Assembly: GCA_013397455.1 (NCBI GenBank)
Contig: VYZB01000077.1
Coordinates: forward strand, 197,635-261,634
DNA from: Crotophaga sulcirostris
Lineage: Eukaryota > Chordata > Aves > Cuculiformes > Crotophagidae
Reading direction: 5' to 3'
DNA: 64,000 nt
Positions 1-13,102 of this stretch are shown in pieces; position 1 is the stretch's first letter; every line of letters begins with the position of its first letter. The position numbers were made by a program, and so were the translations under genes. The notes under the pieces were generated by a model. The model did no database searches and was not told where the DNA came from. It saw only the letters and a list, made by a program, of their open reading frames with translations.

Positions 1-1360
1 CAGTTGAGCAAAAGCATGTTTGGCTTCCTCCCCATTCACAACAGGGGCTTACACATATTCTTGCTTCAGTATCAGTACATTTCCAATGCCTGAAGATGTA
101 TGTTATAAGAAGACTATGTTTTGCAGTTCACTTACTCAAGCGGAATTTGATTCCATCATATGAATCAGAGAACTGGAAATCATTGATGAACTAAGTGTAT
201 TAAATTCACATTCTAACTAGCACATTTCTGTGTGGAAAAAAAAAACAGTGCTGTCTATTTAAGCTCAAAATATAGGAGAAAGTATGTTATTGAGAGTTTC
301 ACACTCTAAATTCAAGAAAAACAAACCACATTTGACCAAAGAGTTGTGCTGCGGATTTGGAAGAACAGACAAATTGTCCTTTTAGTCACTCTTGAATGTT
401 ACCACTATTTTCCAAAGTAAACACTGTAATTAGGCAGTTATTACACAATGTGGCTTATGCACCACTGATCACAGCAGTCCAACCATAAGCCTGACCTGAG
501 TGACACGTATGGCAAGTGCACATTAGGGGGAGAAAACCTAAGACCTGGTAGTGAGGGGCCAGGGCTCTTCTGGAGCACCATTGTGTGCAGGAGTCCTACC
601 CCTACCCTCCAATCCCAGCAGGATCAATGCTTGGTACATTTGTCCACCAGGCTGTTGGCTTGACCTCCTTGCAAGAGCTGGGCAACCAGTGGGGATCCCC
701 ATGACAGGAGTCCTCAAAGTCTGATGCCCCTTGTTCACCTGGGCTGCCACTAGGATAAGTCAATGTGCAGAGGACACCTCATGGGTCAAGATACTTCTGT
801 CCTTCACCCCACATGCAATCTCTGTGGATTCTTTCACAGCAAGAATAAGAATAAACCAACATTTTGTATTTATGGCAGGATATTCCCGTAAGAAAAGCTA
901 ACTGCTGAGGACAAGAAGGAAGAACTCGGCTAAATGAATATGTGCTAACTGATACCTGCCCAGGATCTGGCTTGGAGTATCTTGTCTAACATTTTATATC
1001 AGTCAGGAAAGAAGGAGTTTTTTGTACTCAGCACGTCACGGCACCAGGAGTAGTGGCATTATTCAAGCCAGTGCTGGTGTACTACTAGGCACTGTTGATG
1101 TCAATAGCAGGAGGTGAAGAACACTACCTGTAGCAGTACAGCTTGAAGAAAGTACTGCTTGCGCTACAGCCAGGATGAAAGAGATTCTTATTATTTTGTG
1201 GAATTTCTTTTCTCTCTTGTGTTGAAGAACCAGTAGGTAGTCTACAGGAGGGATCATGACCTGGTGTTAAAATACAATATTACATCTGAAGGTAACAGTA
1301 CTGACATTTTGAAAACAAATGAAATATGAAGGGAGGTATTAAACAACTTGGTGGGAGTTG
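1..1360. other. Gene-free AT-rich stretch
   Basis: I see no exon, RNA gene or recognisable repeat here. Short open frames occur on the minus strand around 538-750 and 1063-1257, but they have no family resemblance, no splice context and ordinary length for random DNA. Confidence 0.6.
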
Positions 1361-1945
1361 TGTTGGTTTTGGCTTGAGTAGAGTTAATTTTCCTCATAGT
1401 AATTAGTATGGGGCTATGTTTTGGATTTGTGCTGGAAACAGTGTTGACAATACAGAGATGTTTTCATTATTCCTGAGCAGTGTTTACAGAGTCAAGGCCT
1501 TTTCTTCTTTCCACACCACCCCAACCGTGAGTAGGCTGGGGGTGCACAAGAAGTTGGGAGGGGACACAGCTGGGACAGCTGTGCGTTGCTGATCAAAGGG
1601 TTATCCCATACCATATGACATCACACTCAGCATACAAAACTGAAGAAAGAGGACAGAGTGGATGTTCAGAGGTATGGTGTTTGTCTTTCCAAGTAACCCT
1701 TACACGTGATCGAGTCCCAATTTCTTGGAGATGGCTGAACACCTGCCTGCTGATGGGAAGTAATGGATTAATTTCTTGTTTTCCTTGTTTGCATATGAAG
1801 CTTTTGCTTTAGCTACTGAACTGTCTTTATCTCAACCCACAAGTTTTCTCACTTTTTCTCTTCCAATTCTCTCTCCCATCCCACTACAGGGGACCGAGGA
1901 GTGGCTGTGTGGGGCTTAGTTGCTGGCTGGGGTTACACCGTGACA
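1361..1945 (+). mobile_element. Solo LTR of an avian endogenous retrovirus
   Basis: The element starts TGTTGG and ends with the LTR-type dinucleotide CA (TGACA at 1941-1945), giving about 585 bp. Its order fits an LTR read on the plus strand: a U3-like part, a degenerate TATA-like CATACAAA near 1630, then a T/C-rich part with CTGTCTTTATCTC near 1821. From general knowledge it resembles an LTR family common in neoavian birds; the family name needs a repeat-library search. No gag, pol or env lies beside it, so it is a solo LTR left by LTR-LTR recombination. I could not find a clean target-site duplication (GAGTTG before, AGGGTG after), which suggests age or a slightly wrong boundary. Confidence 0.75.
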
Positions 1946-2403
1946 AGGGTGTAACAGAAACCAGTGCCTTACATAGCACAAACAAAAGTACTGCCTGGTA
2001 TCTGTCCTCCCTCTGCATGTGTGGACCATACTCCAGGCAAATTAGGAATAAAGGGAAAACAAAGAGTTATTTCAACTTCAGGTTTTATGCATCAAAGTGA
2101 CTCTATTCTAAGTTTTTCCCAAATATCAAAAGATGCCCATATGGCACAAAAACAACCTAAAAATGGTACAGAAAAATGAGAGTCATATTCACTGCAGCAC
2201 AATAATGGTACCAGTTCAGAAACTAACAGATGTCTATGGCTCAGCATTTTAAAATTTGTTATTCTGTCACAGTGACATTTACAGTATGGTAACAATAAGC
2301 CTATAATTTGATCAACTCAAATTAATTTTATTTTTAGCATTTTTAATGTTGACAATCTTACGAAAACACTTTTGATAAATAGTTGGTAAGTATTCTTTAC
2401 AGA
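1946..2403. other. Gene-free stretch between LTR and gap
   Basis: Nothing recognisable. Overlapping short frames on both strands at 1964-2295 are typical of non-coding DNA. Confidence 0.5.
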
Positions 2404-2541
2404 NNNNNNNNNNNNNNNNNNNNNNNNNNNNNNNNNNNNNNNNNNNNNNNNNNNNNNNNNNNNNNNNNNNNNNNNNNNNNNNNNNNNNNNNNNNNNNNNN
2501 NNNNNNNNNNNNNNNNNNNNNNNNNNNNNNNNNNNNNNNNN
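2404..2541. other. Assembly gap (138 N)
   Basis: A run of N. On the right it is bordered by CTTCATCTG and T-rich sequence, so the missing bases may be a low-complexity purine/pyrimidine run. The minus-strand frame crossing it is discussed as a finding. Confidence 0.99.
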
Positions 2542-4294
2542 TCTCCTCTTCATCTGAAGCTCTAAATTTTAGGTTGTCTCTCTTTTTTTTCTTTTCCTTT
2601 TTTTTTCCTAAGACCTCAACTTTTCCATCAATAATTTCAGATATAAGTTTCTGAAAAGCACTGCTTCTCTCTGCAGTCATTTACTAAAGAAATATTTTAG
2701 AGACACTTACATAATATATCAGTCGCTATTAGTGTGTTTTAGACATTGAACTAATCAGTTACATACTTTTTTCTAGCCTAAGACCTACTATCTTTATCTG
2801 AGTTATTTATAAAGTCCTGCTTTCCAACAATGTGGTCACTAATTTAGTAAATTAATTAAAAACAAAGCCAAAGATTAGTGAGCCCTGCCCAGTAATTGCA
2901 ATTTATGAATTTTCCTGAAATCTCTAAAGAAGTTGTCTTTCTACATAAGCAAATCATTCTAATTTAGCTTATTTCATTTTTACATTTATTTCCTAGACTA
3001 CTTATCTCCTAACCCCATATTATTATTTCATTATTCAATGATTTCAGGCTCTCCAAATCATCAACTCAGGTTCTCTTGCAGAGAAGTCTGTGGGGTTTGG
3101 CGTTGCTCACTTCAGGCAAAACAATGGAGACTTCTGAATAGCAGAGGTAGACAGGAAAATCGACAAAGGATGTAAATCATCAATAGTCAATGAACTTATT
3201 TTTTGTTACGTCCATACAGTTCTGTTTCCAAAAAGCACTGACTGCCTCCCTTTTCCACTGAATTATCAAAACTCATGAGAGAAATTTTCAGGTTATATTT
3301 TGAAGGAATTGAGGATATGAAAAGATTCTTGTTTGATTTATTAAAGATTAAATTTACTGACTTTATACAGGATTTTCCAAACAACCATCATTTTGACTGC
3401 AGATTCAATTTGTATTTTCTTCCTATTTACATTTAAATAAAAACATTTGGATAACTGGATTCCAAAGCCCCCCCTTAAGAGGCATATCAACCATTTCAGC
3501 ATGGCCTGAACTCCCAGACCACTTTGTTCACAGGTGCTGGCATACTTGAACAGACACAGCAGCAAGTGCAAAGGAGCAACAACACAAATACCCTTGCAGA
3601 ACAGTGGCAGGAAAACAGAGACCCATCTCTCCCATTTTTCCCATGCTCTTTTCACAGATTGCTGCCAGTTGTCACTGAACCCTGTGCAGTGGCAGCTACC
3701 CCAGCTGCAGCCAGGACACTGCATTTCTGTCTCTCCATGAGGTGTGACCGGGCAATAACCCAGCGTACTCACTTACCTTTCCTCATCCAGCTGCTTTGCT
3801 GTACAATGGGGAAAGCACTTGAACACCGTGATTCTCCCTTTTGCAGAAGGACTTGCTGTCCATCATGCTGAGATTTTAATTGAAGGCAGGTTTCCTGTTA
3901 TGGTTCCGTAAAGGTTTTCTCTCAGTAACTGCGTGTTTATCACCAATTTTTCATGGAAACACAGCAGAAACACTTCAGGACCCTATAGCTTCCCCACTCC
4001 ACTGAAAACCCACACTGTGAACCATGCTTTTATTAACCGTTCTTATTCATAATTATTCCTTCAAAGCCTCACTAAAAAGAGCCCAAAATGTTTTGTGCAG
4101 TTTCCTCCCTTCCCTTCTCAACCTCACACATCCGCCTTTTCACTAAATTGTGCTGGCAGGCTAAGGAAGAGTCAGCTTCTCATTGCCATCAAAGCATCTT
4201 GCTGCAGAAGGGCACCTGAGGTCACCGCGGCCCTTGAGGAACGCCACTGAATTCCTGGCTGCTCGTGGCAGGAACAGCAGCCCCCACAGAGACA

Positions 4295-4295
<1 letters not shown>
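2542..4295. other. Gene-free AT-rich stretch
   Basis: No exon or recognisable repeat. The frames at 3341-3772 (minus) and 3524-3871 (plus) overlap each other and have no protein-family character. Confidence 0.5.

Positions 4296-4369
<74 letters not shown>
4296..4369. repeat. (ATT)n / (TTA)n microsatellite
   Basis: About 24 uninterrupted ATT units, followed by a few ATC variants to about 4378. Reading it in different frames gives artificial poly-Ile, poly-Leu or poly-Tyr open frames, which are not genes. An uninterrupted array of this length is likely to be length-polymorphic. Confidence 0.98.
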
Positions 4370-4424
4370 CATCATCCTCTTACCATCATCACTTACAGTT
4401 TAAACTGTGAGCCTGGCCAGGGCT

Positions 4425-4530
4425 CTGGGCGTGTAAAACCAGGCTAGATTATCGCTCGTGCCCGAGCCCAGCCGACCCTGCTTCCCACCACCCCCACGCG
4501 ACCGCCAATTGCGTGGTTTCTCGTGGTGCC
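4425..4530. promoter_or_regulatory. Small CpG-dense patch, possible regulatory element
   Basis: Roughly ten CpG dinucleotides fall within about 100 bp (GGGCGTG, ATCGCTCGTG, CCCGAG, CACGCGACCGCC, TTGCGTGG, CTCGTGG), in a 46-kb interval that is otherwise CpG-poor. No exon can be attached to it. It could be an enhancer, the promoter of an unannotated non-coding transcript, or an unusually GC-rich unique block. Function is inference only. Confidence 0.3.
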
Positions 4531-6580
4531 AGAGCAAGGAGCTCTCTCCTTAGGACAGCGTAATCATATCTGACATTTCACAATCAGAGAAGGAGGAGCG
4601 GGCTGGGGAGAAAGCAAATCACCATCTTCTCTTCCCAGCTGGGAATCTCAGGATGGCATTCAAAACAAAGCAGGACAAAGCGCCCAAAAACTGTGGGCAG
4701 CGTCTGATGAAGGGGTTGGTAACTCAGAAGAAGGTAATACATTTGGTAATGGTTTATTTGTAGCATTAGAAGTTATTATTGAGAAAGAATAGAAAGAGAG
4801 AAAAAAATGCACTAGAAGAGACATCAATGAGCCAATCACAGGAAAAGCCAGGGAAATAAACGATGCTAAAAAAATAACCATCTTAATAAATACAACACAC
4901 GCATCAGAAGGGAAGTTGTCCCTATTTTAGCTTCTTCTAGTGAGCAGTGTCACTGAAAACCCCCTGTATATCCCAGCACAAAAGCTCTTATGTCTGCTGT
5001 GTCTGCATGTTTGTTTATTATTTAGCTGCCTTAAATTCCAAAAGAACAGAGAAAAAAAGGAACGATCACTTTCAGCTCTCATCTACGCCTCTGAAATACA
5101 CAGGAATGCTATCACAGAATTTTTCCACGCTCATTAATGCACACATTTGCTCTTCCAGAAAGGGAATATTAACAGCGCCTCCTAAACCAGGCTGCCTTCC
5201 GCAGGCTCCCTTGAAACAACAGGAGGCGAACAGCCCCCCGGGGGTTTCCATCCCCTTGCAAGAACTATCAGTTTGCATTAGTCACAACAAACCTCCTCCC
5301 ATCACCCAGCTTTTGCAGGATCCTTTGCTTGGGAACAGTTGCTGGGCTGAGGTTACTCCCTTCTTATCTCCTTGGGTTGCCGACAAAAGAAATTATAGGT
5401 GACTGACAGGCAGGACCACACTCTGTAGGGTTTGGGGTTTTTTTTGAAAGAGACTTTATCCTCTGCAACTGCAGCCATCCAGCTTTAGCCCTCAAATCCC
5501 AGAAACGTGGAGGGCCAGTTTCCAAATCTGAAAGGCAAGCATAGAAACTTGATTATGAGAAGTGGAGATTTTTTTATGAATTTCATGACCTTGAAAGTTT
5601 TTTCTTAGGAGACTCTAGGGAGTGCAGCTTAAAACTTCATGTCTGATATTTTAAAACTGACATTTCAAAAAATTGTGTATTTTCTTTCTTCTTTGTGCCA
5701 AAAAAGAGAAGGACACAGAGTAGTGAGGACAAGATCTGCATGTATTTTCTAAGAGGTGCCTTTCCAAAAGTAAGTTTTGCAGCTTTTGTGTTTAAAAGCT
5801 GGACAATTTTGAGAGCTTCCCAGAGCACAGAGCTTCTAAAGCCAGTTACCAAGCTCATTGGTTTCCCCACTTTGCTCAGGTTCATGCTTCTTATTTAGTT
5901 TTCATTTCTTTTTTCCAAGAAGAAAATCTTTTCACTGGAGTGGATATGGTCACACTGAGAAGGCTGCTCATGCTTTAGCAGGTGTTAATTAACACGCCTT
6001 ACTGTAAATTCCAACTTAGACCAGAACACTAACATTGTTTTTAATTGTATTTAAATTTAAGATAAGGAAAATTGTGTTATATTATAAATCAAGGTTTATT
6101 ATAGCACTAATACTAAAGAGTAAAATTAAAACAGATTACTAACTGATTTCAGAATAACTACAGAGTGATAAAAAAGACAAAACATGAGGTTTGTTCCTGG
6201 TGGGATTTTGGGAGGTTTTAACTGAGTAATGATATGTAGGAAGATGATATCTACTCTTCCAAGCCATTAGTGTTGTTTCAGTCTATTCTGCAAAAGGATC
6301 ACTTTATCAACACCAGTGTATCTGTTTGTCTATATGTGTCAAAGAAAATACTTTTTAATTTGTATAAAAATTAATCTATGATTAATTCAAAGCACTTGCA
6401 TTTGGAAAAGATTACATCCTGCCACGGATCTGGAGGATGTGCAGACAACTAAGTTAACAACAGTAAGAAAAACACAGGCAACAGTAGCTGAGAGCCCATA
6501 AACAGCACTGGGCAATAAGGAGGGGAAAAAGGAGAGGTAACCCCGCCTCCCTCAAGTTTCTAGTAATTTCTATTGTAGGG
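4531..6580. other. Gene-free stretch
   Basis: No supported gene. Two overlapping plus-strand frames near 4940-5402 have no family character or splice context. The rest is AT-rich, especially 6030-6180 and 6340-6420. Confidence 0.5.
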
Positions 6581-6922
6581 AATCATAGAATGGTTTAGGT
6601 TGGAAGCAACCTTAAAGATCACCTAGTTCCACCCCCCCCCTGCAATAGACAGGGACTCCTTCCACCAGACCAGGTTGCTCAAATCCACATCCAACTTTGC
6701 CTTGAACACTCCCAGGGACGAGACTTCCATAGCTTTTTGTTTCAGTGCCTCACTACTCTCATAGTGAATAATTTCTTCCTAAAATTTAATATAAATCTAG
6801 CCTCTCTCTGTTTAAAACTGTCACCTCTTGTCCTTTCAATACACTCCCTGATAAAAAGTCTCTCCTCATATTTCCTGTAGGTTTCCTTTAAGTACTGGAA
6901 GGTTGCTTTAAGGTCTTCCAGG
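6581..6922 (-). mobile_element. CR1 LINE fragment, 3' end
   Basis: The plus strand begins AATCATAGAATGGTTTAGG and continues TTGGAAGCAACC, the reverse complement of the avian CR1 3' terminus (TTCCAACC...ATTCTATGATT). The copy is therefore inserted on the minus strand. It covers about 340 bp of the 3' part of ORF2 and the 3' UTR and is 5'-truncated, as most CR1 copies are. A run of nine C (6631-6639) and several internal differences show it is old. No coding potential remains. Confidence 0.92.
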
Positions 6923-6990
6923 AGTATATATTTATAAAATATATATTTCTATATACATATATATATGTATATAAAGTATATATTGACATA
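6923..6990. repeat. AT-rich (TA)n-like tract
   Basis: Degenerate TATATA/ATATAC repeats directly next to the 5'-truncated end of the CR1 copy. This is low-complexity DNA, possibly the AT-rich site into which the CR1 copy inserted. Confidence 0.8.
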
Positions 6991-9900
6991 AATACCTCAT
7001 AAAGTAGATATTCATAAAGTAATTACCTTCACATAGCTTGCCAAGTCAGGAAAATATACTGAGCAAATCGCTGAGAAAAGGGAGGAGGAAGTACATTAAA
7101 AAAAAAAAACACTGCAGGTCTAGGCTCCATTTCAAGACATTTGCAGTTTCAGGAAAGTGAGGTCGACATAAAGAGAGTGCAGGAGGGTAAAGTCTGAAAA
7201 GCAGAGCCTTGGCTGCATCAAAACACAGCTGGCATCTGTGCTTAAGGCATGTTCTTGTGCCTACCTGAGCAGTTGTTTGGACTCTCAGCAGCGATGTTCA
7301 AGCTGTTTTGATTTGTGAGATGCTAATATGTGCCCAGTGGGTTGGTTATGCCTTCCAGTCTCACAAATTTAAAACTACCCACAACTGCCTCACTTCTGAC
7401 AGCTGCCTTTGGCTGACCTCTTGGAAGAAGACCAGTCATGGGCCAGAGGCTAAGGCTGTCTGCCATAGGGTAAGTCTCCAGATGCAGGGGAGGGTAGGAT
7501 GGGGAGATCCATTAAAGTAGCAGCAAAATCACATTCACACATAATGATGCTAAATCACTCATCATTACCCTGCAAATGCTCAGGCATATTTCCTGCATTG
7601 ATTTTAGTAGAAGAAGAAGGCAATTCCTATAGCACTAACATTTCTAGACAGCTCTGATTTTGCCCAGTAATCACATATATTCCCAAAACTCCTTGTCCAA
7701 ACAGAGGGACTGACAGGACAAGAACATGCCTGTAGGCCATCTCTCTCCAGGCCACAGCCCCTCACACAATTAATGAACCTTTACTGCCCATCTGATGCAT
7801 GGCACAGAAGGATCACATGGGCTGAGATTAATATGATCTATTTTGCCCTATTTCCTACTTATGTCACATTATGTTATGCTTGCTGTATTACCTTTATTTA
7901 CATGTTAATGCTGATAAATTAAATTAATCAGGGCTTCTACACTGACATCTCCCATGGAAATAAAGGATGTTTTTATTCGAGTGGATGGTTAAGATGCTGG
8001 CTTAAATGTCATCCAAACCCTCTATTGTTCATTCACTGGATAGACAGAGTAAGAACGCAGTGTAGGGAAAATCACTGATTTGTGTGTGAAGCTGCTGGCT
8101 CGAAGCTTCCTCCTCTTCCTCCACCTGTCTAAAACTGCCTTCCTGTCAATGTACAGCTCCTAGTACATCTCAGCCCTGTCCGGAGTTGTAGCTCCTGGTC
8201 AATAATAGAAACAACGCATTTGCCCTCAGCGAGTCAAGAAATACAGTCCTATTCACTTCGTATAAAAATAACTTCTTTTAGATATCTGCAAATAAATAAA
8301 GAAAATGCCTGTAGTGGGAGACCCACAAAGCCACATGCTCACCCAGCACCCCTCTCTTGCGTGCAGGAGCTCTAGCACTCTCAGCACACTTGGCAATACC
8401 CAGCCTAGCTTTTGAAACTCCTCACCCAAATCTCCAAGCACTTTGGGGAGTTGTAGTATCATAGTGTTGACAGCATGAAAAACTGTGAGCTTGCAATTTG
8501 AAAGCTCATCTTACCGATATTTTATCCCCTGTGTAAAGCTAAGGGGAATAAATTTGCAGCACTCCTCATGAACGCTGTCTTCGATGAGCTCCTCCAGCTG
8601 CAGAGTCATTACCAGCAGTTCTGTTCCGAGAAAGCTGGACAAATAACCAAAAGCAAGATTTCTTTCCATGCCTTGCTTGAGTCTATAAATGTAGAATTCT
8701 ACAACCTCACTAAATCATATTGCTTAGGCCTTCTATGTGAAACTTTCTCTATCCATAGTTCAGTAGCAATGCTATAAATGATCTGCTGGTGGTCTTACAA
8801 GAAAGTATTAAAAAAAATTTCTACCTTCCCTATAAAGTCATTTCTTTAACCAAGGTCCAGATCTTTCAAGTAGTTATCAAGTCTATTTTTAGCCCCTGAA
8901 AAAGGACACATTAAGAAACCAGATACCTAAACAGCTTATATACCAAGAGTGGCAAATTTTCACTCAGGTAAGCAGTACAAAATAGCAGGATGAACTCCAA
9001 CAAAAAGGAACTTGGAGGAGAACCTGAGCACTTCTTCTATCATTGTTCCTTTCAACAGGGGTGCCTGACTCTGAGAACCCCTGCAACAGAGCCCTCACAC
9101 CAGGCACCCACCTCCCCGCAGCAAAGTCAACCTGCAGGTCACCATGAAGCCCAGGGAGCTGCCCGCATACAGGGAATCCTCTATGCTGGCTACTCTGCAC
9201 GTCCTCGGAAAGTGGCTTTTGCAATCTGCTAGAAGTCACTCCTGTGTTGGGCTTGTTTCATTCACAAAGTACCACTCATTGCACTTTGGCTTGTCCCAGT
9301 GGGTTGGTAATTGTCATGGTCATAACTGGATTTCAAAATATGTACGTGCACAATATTGAATGATTGCAAAGGCTGTTTTCCACTGATTCTGCCCTCAACT
9401 GACCAGATTAAATTTACCTTAAAGAGAAGACTCAAGTATTCCAGATCTCTTACACAATGATCACTTCTATGTAGCTTTTCACACTACTGACATGTGACTC
9501 CTTATGAGCCAGATGACTCTGTGGATGTGTCCATGTGGAAGGTGTGGACAGGCGGAGATGTCAGTGCTGGGGCAATGGGTTGCCTGTTCAGCTGGAGAGC
9601 GCATCTCTGTAAGACCATTGTTTACTTCAGAAAGGATAAAAAGCACTACAGACAACTAAAGGACTAAAGGACTACACAGGTTATCACCACAGGGAGTAAT
9701 ATCAAGTAGCAAAAAACCTTGTTTAAGCATGGCTCCCTCTCTAGATGAGCCCACTTTGTTGGGGTCAGACAGTGTGTTTTGCTATCCCATTGAGGTTCCC
9801 ACATGACAAGCCCCATCCTCGAGACATTCTGTCCCTGAATCAATGACCATTGGTACCAGGCCACCCTGGCATCTCTGAAGCTGCTTTGTAGGAATCCATG

Positions 9901-12727
9901 CCTGATGCAGTAGTGAATATTACTGCCTCCCTTACTTTCTTCCACCACATAAATCTGTGTTGCTTTCATTACCTTCATCTGTGACCTGATATTAAGGGAT
10001 GCACGGGGGGCACCAAATTCCCTGGGCTCAGGAGCACCAGAGGGAGCAGGACTTTCAGCCTCTCAAGGTTTCAAGCCTTTCACTTGTCTGATGAAGTTAC
10101 AGAGAAAATAGAAGAGTGAGTTTGCTTTTAAAAGCTCTCCTTTTTCTGTTATGCATCAAAATCTATTTTCCCTTTTTCTTTTCCCATTAAAGGCAAATAT
10201 TCTGTCTCCCTTGAGTCACTTTTTGTTATTGCAGTGTTTGCCCACTTCTAGCTTGTACTATTGGTGTTCCCCAAGCAAAAACCATGCCAAGGTTTTCCTA
10301 ATTCACTTGTCACTAAATTTAAACCCTTGCTCTTCTATACATATTGAAGCGATTTTTCAAGCAAATATTTAGCACTAAATCCCTGATTCTACCATGCAAC
10401 AGTTCAACAAATATAATTTTTAAACATTTTTTTCCCCAGGATCAAGACTTATAAGGCTGGTTTTAACCTTTATGAACTTAAATCTTTATTTCTTTGGTTG
10501 TTTCCCTGCATGTTCAGATTACTATAGTTTTTATCCTTACTGCAATAAATTCTTCACTTTCATGTTTTTTTCCAATGGGTAAGATCCATTTTCTTATACT
10601 TATAATTTTGTATGTATACAAATATATTTATGTCCATATTCATGTGTTGATTTTATATTCAGCTTAACCCTTTTCATATATGCTTAAATTCTTTGTCAAT
10701 TTGAGGTTAAAAAGGACGAGATTTATATGACTAAATTATTGTATTATTCCACATATTTCTAGGAATTTTAAGACATTTCAAAGATTTTTTTTACCTGATT
10801 ATCAATTTTTAACACATTTTGAATTTTAGGAAATATAAGACTAATTTTGAAATAATGAAAATCATTGATAATCTAACTTCCAACTCAAATTACTTCTAAT
10901 ATATATAATGAAATTTAACATCTACTAATTAAAAATATTCTTTTAAAGTTAAGATATAGTGGTAGTATCTTTTCTTCTTCCTGCAAATACATTGTTCTTT
11001 TTCATACAGTTAGAGTTCATTTATAAACATATTGCTGACAAAATATTAATATTGCCTCTGACTTTCTTGTTGGATGTACTGCTTTTCATCTACTGCAAGA
11101 CGAATTTCATATAACCAGAAAATATTTCTTTAAGTTATTTGCAGGTCAATTACTTTGTGCACTTACGTTCTCAGAAACTTAGGTCAAATTCTGCTTTATC
11201 CTATTAATAAAGGTTTAAAGATCTAAAGATTAAAGACACTAGGTGTGTCTAAAAATAAAAGATTTTTTTTTAAAAAAAAGTACGAAAAGACAACAATTTC
11301 AAAAGCCAGAAAAGTCATTTATTTCTCTAGCCCTGGAGGAAATCACTGATTCCATATGGTATTGAAAGTTCTGAGACTTTTCAATATTGTCTAAAAATAC
11401 ACCATGCAAATGCTCCTTTGTACAATGCTTGTACTAGGAGAGATGGAAATTGAGGTCTCAGAGCTAGTCTTCCTTCCACAGGGTCTAGGAAAGGCTTACG
11501 TTTCACTCCTGAGACTTCCTGGGATTTCATGCCAAAGGGTACAAAGATGGTATGAAAGTGAGGAATAGAGTTGTGTTCCAAAAAACCTGCTCTGCCCCAG
11601 GAAGACCCCAGGAAGACAGGATGAAGATCTGTGACTGCAGAATTGATTATTTTTGCCAACAAGCCGAACACAGAGACCCTCTGATATTTGCTCACCTGGA
11701 TGTCAGGGAGTTCCTCAAACCAACCAAGTGCCCTCGTGTTTCATTTCCCCCTTGATCTGATCAAGCTTCCATACTTTGGTTGTGTTATATGAAACTTGGA
11801 TATTCTGGACTGACATTTCAAAATCTATCACCACATCTTCCTGCATAAAATAAATTCCTGCCAGAGCTTTCTAGATATAATGGTTAACTGCAACTAAAGG
11901 CATTTTAAACTTTTCCTTTTTGCTAAGCATTAGACTGGAAGGGATCTCTTCAGTCCCAGGATATCACAAGAAGCCACATCATCTAATTTTCATTGCTGTG
12001 AAGCTTCCCAGTTAGTAAACTTTAGAACAGCAAATATGGAGATACCAAAGGACTGAAAAAGTCTGATATTGATCATATTTCATACATGAGTTGTTGGAGA
12101 TCCATAATGCTTCAATACTAAGTACGGTTTGTTGTGGAAGACACAGAGAAATGATGGTCAGTCAAGTCTTTCCTTTGGTACTCAGCATAAGTCAGGTGAA
12201 TGTCATTGCCCACGATGTCACAGAGAAGGAAATCCAGTTAACCTGGTAACTAAGAAAGTGGTGATGTTCCTGCTCTCTCAAATGCCTTGGAGGCACAGGG
12301 TGAGACAGTGTTTGGTCTGGGTGCCTGGAAGACACCAACTCAGTATCTTTTCAACTGCCTAGATGCCTGAACATGAGGCACAGAGATACTGAAAACGCAC
12401 ATAAATACCTGAATTTAGTTTTGGAACCAAACTTTTAACAATGCAAAATCAATAATCCGACAAAGAGAGAGAGGGGGGACAGGAAAAGGTAAAATACATT
12501 CCCTACCACATAAGCATTACAGTGTTTCATTAATTATTGCAAAAAGCTTTGAAGAGACGTGTGAGTGACCAAATCAGGTGAACCATGGCCAGGCTAGAAG
12601 TAAATAGAGTAGCCATCAGTGATCCCCTGGGAGAGGAAAGAGGAAAGAAGAAATGTGGCAGAGCAGTGTGCTGCCCCTGCCCAGAGGTTGAGGTAACAGG
12701 TCTGGCTTTCCCAGCAAAGACTGTGTG
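6991..12727. other. Gene-free stretch
   Basis: No exon, RNA gene or transposon recognised. 10150-11300 is notably AT-rich with long T runs. Open frames stay below 105 codons, have no family resemblance, and often overlap another frame on the opposite strand. Confidence 0.5.
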
Positions 12728-13102
12728 GAAAGGTGTAGTAAGAGGAGTCCCGGAGTCAATGATCGATCCTCATAGAGGCACAGTCAAAGCTCCTTTATTC
12801 TATTTCCAGGCTACATTATCTAGCGTTTTTCCGAGAGTACATGTGTCCACACAACCTGCAAGCCACAGGTGATTCCATTCTCCATCCCCTCACTATTTGT
12901 CCAAGCAAACAATTATCATCTTTCATCCGTAGTTCATCCTGTCGCTTTTCCCCGCTGCTTCCTCGGTCCCCTGCCTCTGTCTCTGCTCTGCTTTATCACT
13001 TTTCTTTCTCCTCTCAAACCTCCACCGCATGCCTGAAATTCCTCCAAGCCTGGCTGGTTCAAGGACAAACATCCTTCTCACCAAAACCCTTCTACAGAAA
13101 GG
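12728..13102 (-). mobile_element. Solo LTR with 6-bp target-site duplication
   Basis: The element proper is 12734-13096 (363 bp). It begins TGTAGTAAG and ends CTTCTACA, an imperfect terminal inverted repeat with the TG...CA ends of an LTR. It is flanked by perfect direct copies of GAAAGG at 12728-12733 and 13097-13102. CTCCTTTATTC near 12789 is an AATAAA polyadenylation signal on the minus strand, so the LTR points to the left. A 6-bp duplication fits a class II (ERVK/alpharetrovirus-like) or similar endogenous retrovirus. No internal retroviral genes are nearby, so it is a solo LTR. Plus-strand frames across it (12585-12872, 12841-13107) are incidental. Confidence 0.85.

Noticed and set aside
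4172..4447. Open frames coding poly-Ile, poly-Leu or poly-Tyr
   Set aside because: They are readings of the (ATT)n microsatellite in different frames, on both strands.
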